Shown: piece by piece, positions 62,287 through 64,000 of the stretch
Position numbering within the stretch: the stretch's first letter is position 1
How the letters are laid out: each line of letters starts with the position of its first letter
DNA from: Synechococcus sp. WH 8101
Lineage (GTDB): Bacteria; Cyanobacteriota; Cyanobacteriia; PCC-6307; Cyanobiaceae
Assembly: GCF_004209775.1 (NCBI RefSeq)
Contig: NZ_CP035914.1
Span: 372,001 to 436,000 of the forward strand
Length of the DNA stretch: 64,000 nt
Direction of reading: 5' to 3'
The notes under the pieces: generated by a model
Databases searched by the model: none
Told to the model about the DNA's origin: nothing
What the model saw: the letters and a program-made list of their open reading frames with translations, nothing else
Translations under genes and position numbers: made by a program

Positions 62287-62758
62287 TCGTGAGCAGGATG
62301 CCGTTGAGGATGGATTCGCCGGTGCTTTCCAGCACCTTGCGAGGAATCAAGCGCAGCAAGGGCGGCTGACTCACCTGCACTCCGAGGGTGGCGAGTCCCT
62401 GCAGACCGGAGTCGCTGGCTTCCAGCACCGCTTCCAGGCTCAACTGAAAATCATCCACCAGGCCGAGGCCTTCAAGATCGGCCTCGATCGCCCGCATGAT
62501 CAGCTGATGGTCGGAATGGATGACCTCCAAGCTCACCACCGGCTTCACCCGCAACTGAAACACCTGCAGGGTGGTGACGGTGTAGCGGTACCGGCCGGGA
62601 GACAGCAGGGTCAGCTGCTGAGGATCCAGGAGGGCCTTGACGACCCGGTCCGTTTCCTGGAGGTAGGCCGGCAGTGCCTCCACCTGCTCATAAACAGGAA
62701 GATCCAGGTGCTGGCTGGCGCGGAAGGCCAGGGGCATGGGCGGCGTCAGACGCGGCAT
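62216..62758 (-). CDS. DUF1997 family protein
   Basis: A 180-residue protein with a beta-rich, polyketide-cyclase-like pattern: [22 protein letters not shown], in two parts, then [26 protein letters not shown] and [21 protein letters not shown]1997 occurs in cyanobacteria and plants; function unknown. [12 protein letters not shown] is read from 62758; ATG 62737 is an alternative. The open frame extends upstream over pheA but is not coding. Its end overlaps rnhB by 71 nt. Confidence 0.8.
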   Translation of the reverse strand: MPRLTPPMPLAFRASQHLDLPVYEQVEALPAYLQETDRVVKALLDPQQLTLLSPGRYRYTVTTLQVFQLRVKPVVSLEVIHSDHQLIMRAIEADLEGLGLVDDFQLSLEAVLEASDSGLQGLATLGVQVSQPPLLRLIPRKVLESTGESILNGILLTIKGRVGRQLVADFRAWCRDPASR

Positions 62759-62788
62759 GATCCTATCGAGTGTCTGTGGAACGAATCG

Positions 62789-63634
62789 ATGCCCACCCGC
62801 GTGGCTTTTCTCGGGCCGGAAGGGACCTACGGCGAGCGTGCGGCCCGTGCCATGGTCAGCCTGGAAGGCCTGGAGGCGGTGGAGCTGGTTCCCTGCGCTG
62901 GCCTGCGGTCGGTCGTGGAGCACGTGGCCGATGGCCGTTGCGGCGCCGCCGTGGTGCCCGTGGAGAATTCCGTGGAGGGCGGGGTGACCGCCAGCCTCGA
63001 TGGTCTCTGGTCCCATCCGGAGCTGTGCATTCGCAGGGCGCTGGTGCTCCCGATCCGTCATGCCCTGCTCAGCAGTGGCCGCTTGGAGCAGATCTCGGAA
63101 GTGCTGTCCCACCCCCAGGCCCTGGCCCAGTGCAGTGGCTGGTTGGCGGAGCATCTGCCCGGTGCCCTGCAGCTGCCCACCAGCTCCACGGCGGAAGCCG
63201 CACGCATGGTGCAAGGCAGCCAGTTTCGAGCGGCGATTGCTAGTCGTTCGCTCGCCACGCCGGGTGCGCTGGAGGTGTTGGCCTATCCGATCAATGACGC
63301 CATCGGCAACTGCACCCGGTTTCTCTGGTTGCAACGTGGCGATCGCTGCCAATCGGGTGACGTGGCCAGCCTGGCCTTCTCACTGCATCGCAACGCGCCT
63401 GGAGCCCTACTGGAGGCCCTGGGCGCTGTGGCGGCGCTGGGCCTGAACATGAGTCGGATCGAATCCCGACCGTCGAAGCGCGAATTAGGTGAATACGTGT
63501 TTTTTGTGGATGTAGAGCTGCCCCCTGAAGACGATGGTCTGCTGCTCAGTGCCCTCACGGAACGGATGTCTCCCTTCTGCGAGCACCTGAGCCAATTCGG
63601 CGCCTATCCGAGCACGGAGTTGGAGCCCGACTGA
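62789..63634 (+). CDS. pheA: Prephenate dehydratase
   Basis: It converts prephenate to phenylpyruvate for phenylalanine synthesis. The 281-residue monofunctional enzyme has VAFLGPEGTYGERAA at the N-terminus, VVPVENSVEGGVTASLDGL, the catalytic TRF in GNCTRFLWL (about residue 177), and a C-terminal ACT domain with the effector motif RIESRPSKRELGEYVFFVDV, indicating phenylalanine feedback. It lies 30 nt from the divergent DUF1997 start and overlaps the next gene by 31 nt. Confidence 0.95.
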   Translation: MPTRVAFLGPEGTYGERAARAMVSLEGLEAVELVPCAGLRSVVEHVADGRCGAAVVPVENSVEGGVTASLDGLWSHPELCIRRALVLPIRHALLSSGRLEQISEVLSHPQALAQCSGWLAEHLPGALQLPTSSTAEAARMVQGSQFRAAIASRSLATPGALEVLAYPINDAIGNCTRFLWLQRGDRCQSGDVASLAFSLHRNAPGALLEALGAVAALGLNMSRIESRPSKRELGEYVFFVDVELPPEDDGLLLSALTERMSPFCEHLSQFGAYPSTELEPD

Positions 63635-64000
63635 TCACGGCGGAACACCCCGAACTGCATCAGCCCTGTGGCGAACGCCCAATGCATCAGGAGGAGTGTT
63701 GGCGTTTCCCTCAAGCCCTGCAGCACAGCTTTGGGGCCGAGGCTGAGCACGGCGCCGGGGCGACGCACCCCCTCCAGGATCGAGTCAATCCAGGAGGGCA
63801 GGGTCGCTGCGGTCCAGTCGGCGCTGACGATGGTACCGCCGTGGTTGTAGGGACTGGCGTTGAGATTGGCGCAGAAGCCCTTAATGCTGGCGAATTCCGG
63901 GTGGGCCCACTGGGTGAGCAGTTGGTGCATCACCTGCCGCTCGAGCCCCGACATTGCGCCGTCAGAGGCATCGCGGCGATTCCAGTCGGCCACGGCGAGA
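63604..64000 (-). CDS. SAM-dependent methyltransferase C-terminal part, partial
   Basis: The C-terminal ~130 residues of a gene running off the right edge; the frame is open to the window end, so the GTG near 63993 need not be the start. ADWNRRDAS followed by WAHPEFASIKGFCANL and VSADWTAATLPSWIDSILEG resembles the C-terminal lid of tocopherol- or quinone-type methyltransferases of the UbiE class. The SAM-binding part lies outside. Overlaps pheA by 31 nt. Confidence 0.6.
   Translation of the reverse strand, partial: LAVADWNRRDASDGAMSGLERQVMHQLLTQWAHPEFASIKGFCANLNASPYNHGGTIVSADWTAATLPSWIDSILEGVRRPGAVLSLGPKAVLQGLRETPTLLLMHWAFATGLMQFGVFRRDQSGSNSVLG

Noticed and set aside
1-64000. CRISPR array, prophage or integrative element
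   Set aside because: No regularly spaced repeats, integrase, att repeats or phage structural genes were seen; the only mobile element is the IS5-type insertion.

Overview
The window is a compact, GC-rich chromosomal segment from an oxygenic cyanobacterium. It encodes photosystem II proteins (psbN, psbH, psbO, and psbA of the D1:2 type with Glu130), the nitrogen regulator NtcA, CrtR carotenoid hydroxylase, cyanobacterial RNase E, and many short protein families known only from cyanobacteria. The linked glycine betaine synthesis (glycine/sarcosine and dimethylglycine methyltransferases), ProVWX uptake and glucosylglycerate genes point to a marine or brackish Synechococcus/Cyanobium-type picocyanobacterium. 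The octamer GCGATCGC (HIP1) occurs at least 16 times by eye, well above chance.

Layout. 1-6.6 kb: tail of an alpha-mannosidase, psbN/psbH, tatA, pth, a YqgF-like nuclease, a DUF3084 protein, ntcA (with a convincing NtcA-type promoter of its own), rph, a degenerate CobO-like protein and dcd. 6.7-10.9 kb: the accessory part, an IS5-family element (6678-7918, TTAG target duplication) abutting an AT-rich 991-residue RTX/DUF4114 secreted-type protein; the pair sits between dcd and thyX. 11-19.7 kb: thyX, a TxlA/HCF164-like thioredoxin, a lytic transglycosylase, glmM, an amino-sugar kinase, IctB and TrmB. 19.7-28.7 kb: a FIST sensor protein, DUF3177, IleRS, tRNA-Leu(UAG), crtR, gatC, a creatininase-family hydrolase and a YhhQ transporter. 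28.9-35.2 kb: 3-methyladenine glycosylase (apparent N-terminal frameshift), pyrB, NDH-2, Ycf20-like protein, tRNA-Ala(CGC), small proteins and coaBC. 35.3-41.7 kb: psbO, sat, ftsH, a KDPG-type aldolase, a protein with a histone-H1-like tail and aroC. 41.7-50.7 kb: an osmolyte locus with betaine synthesis, ProVWX, and the synthase, phosphatase and a GH13 phosphorylase of glucosylglycerate metabolism. 50.7-64 kb: a cupin, psbA with a divergent B12-binding radical SAM gene, a CPBP protease, clpS, dapL, a second B12-binding radical SAM protein followed by rne and rnhB, a DUF1997 protein, pheA and the tail of a methyltransferase.

The genes are packed tightly. Several same-strand neighbours overlap by 1 or 4 nt, and 11 of the 15 convergent gene pairs overlap at their 3' ends by 8-71 nt, so intrinsic terminators are rare; the two clear ones follow psbO and psbA. 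No gene-free stretch exceeds 300 bases. The longest are 43456-43753 (between divergent betaine genes), 59364-59630 (rne leader), 32405-32645 (nothing recognised) and 52342-52543 (psbA promoter). No CRISPR array, rRNA or prophage was seen.
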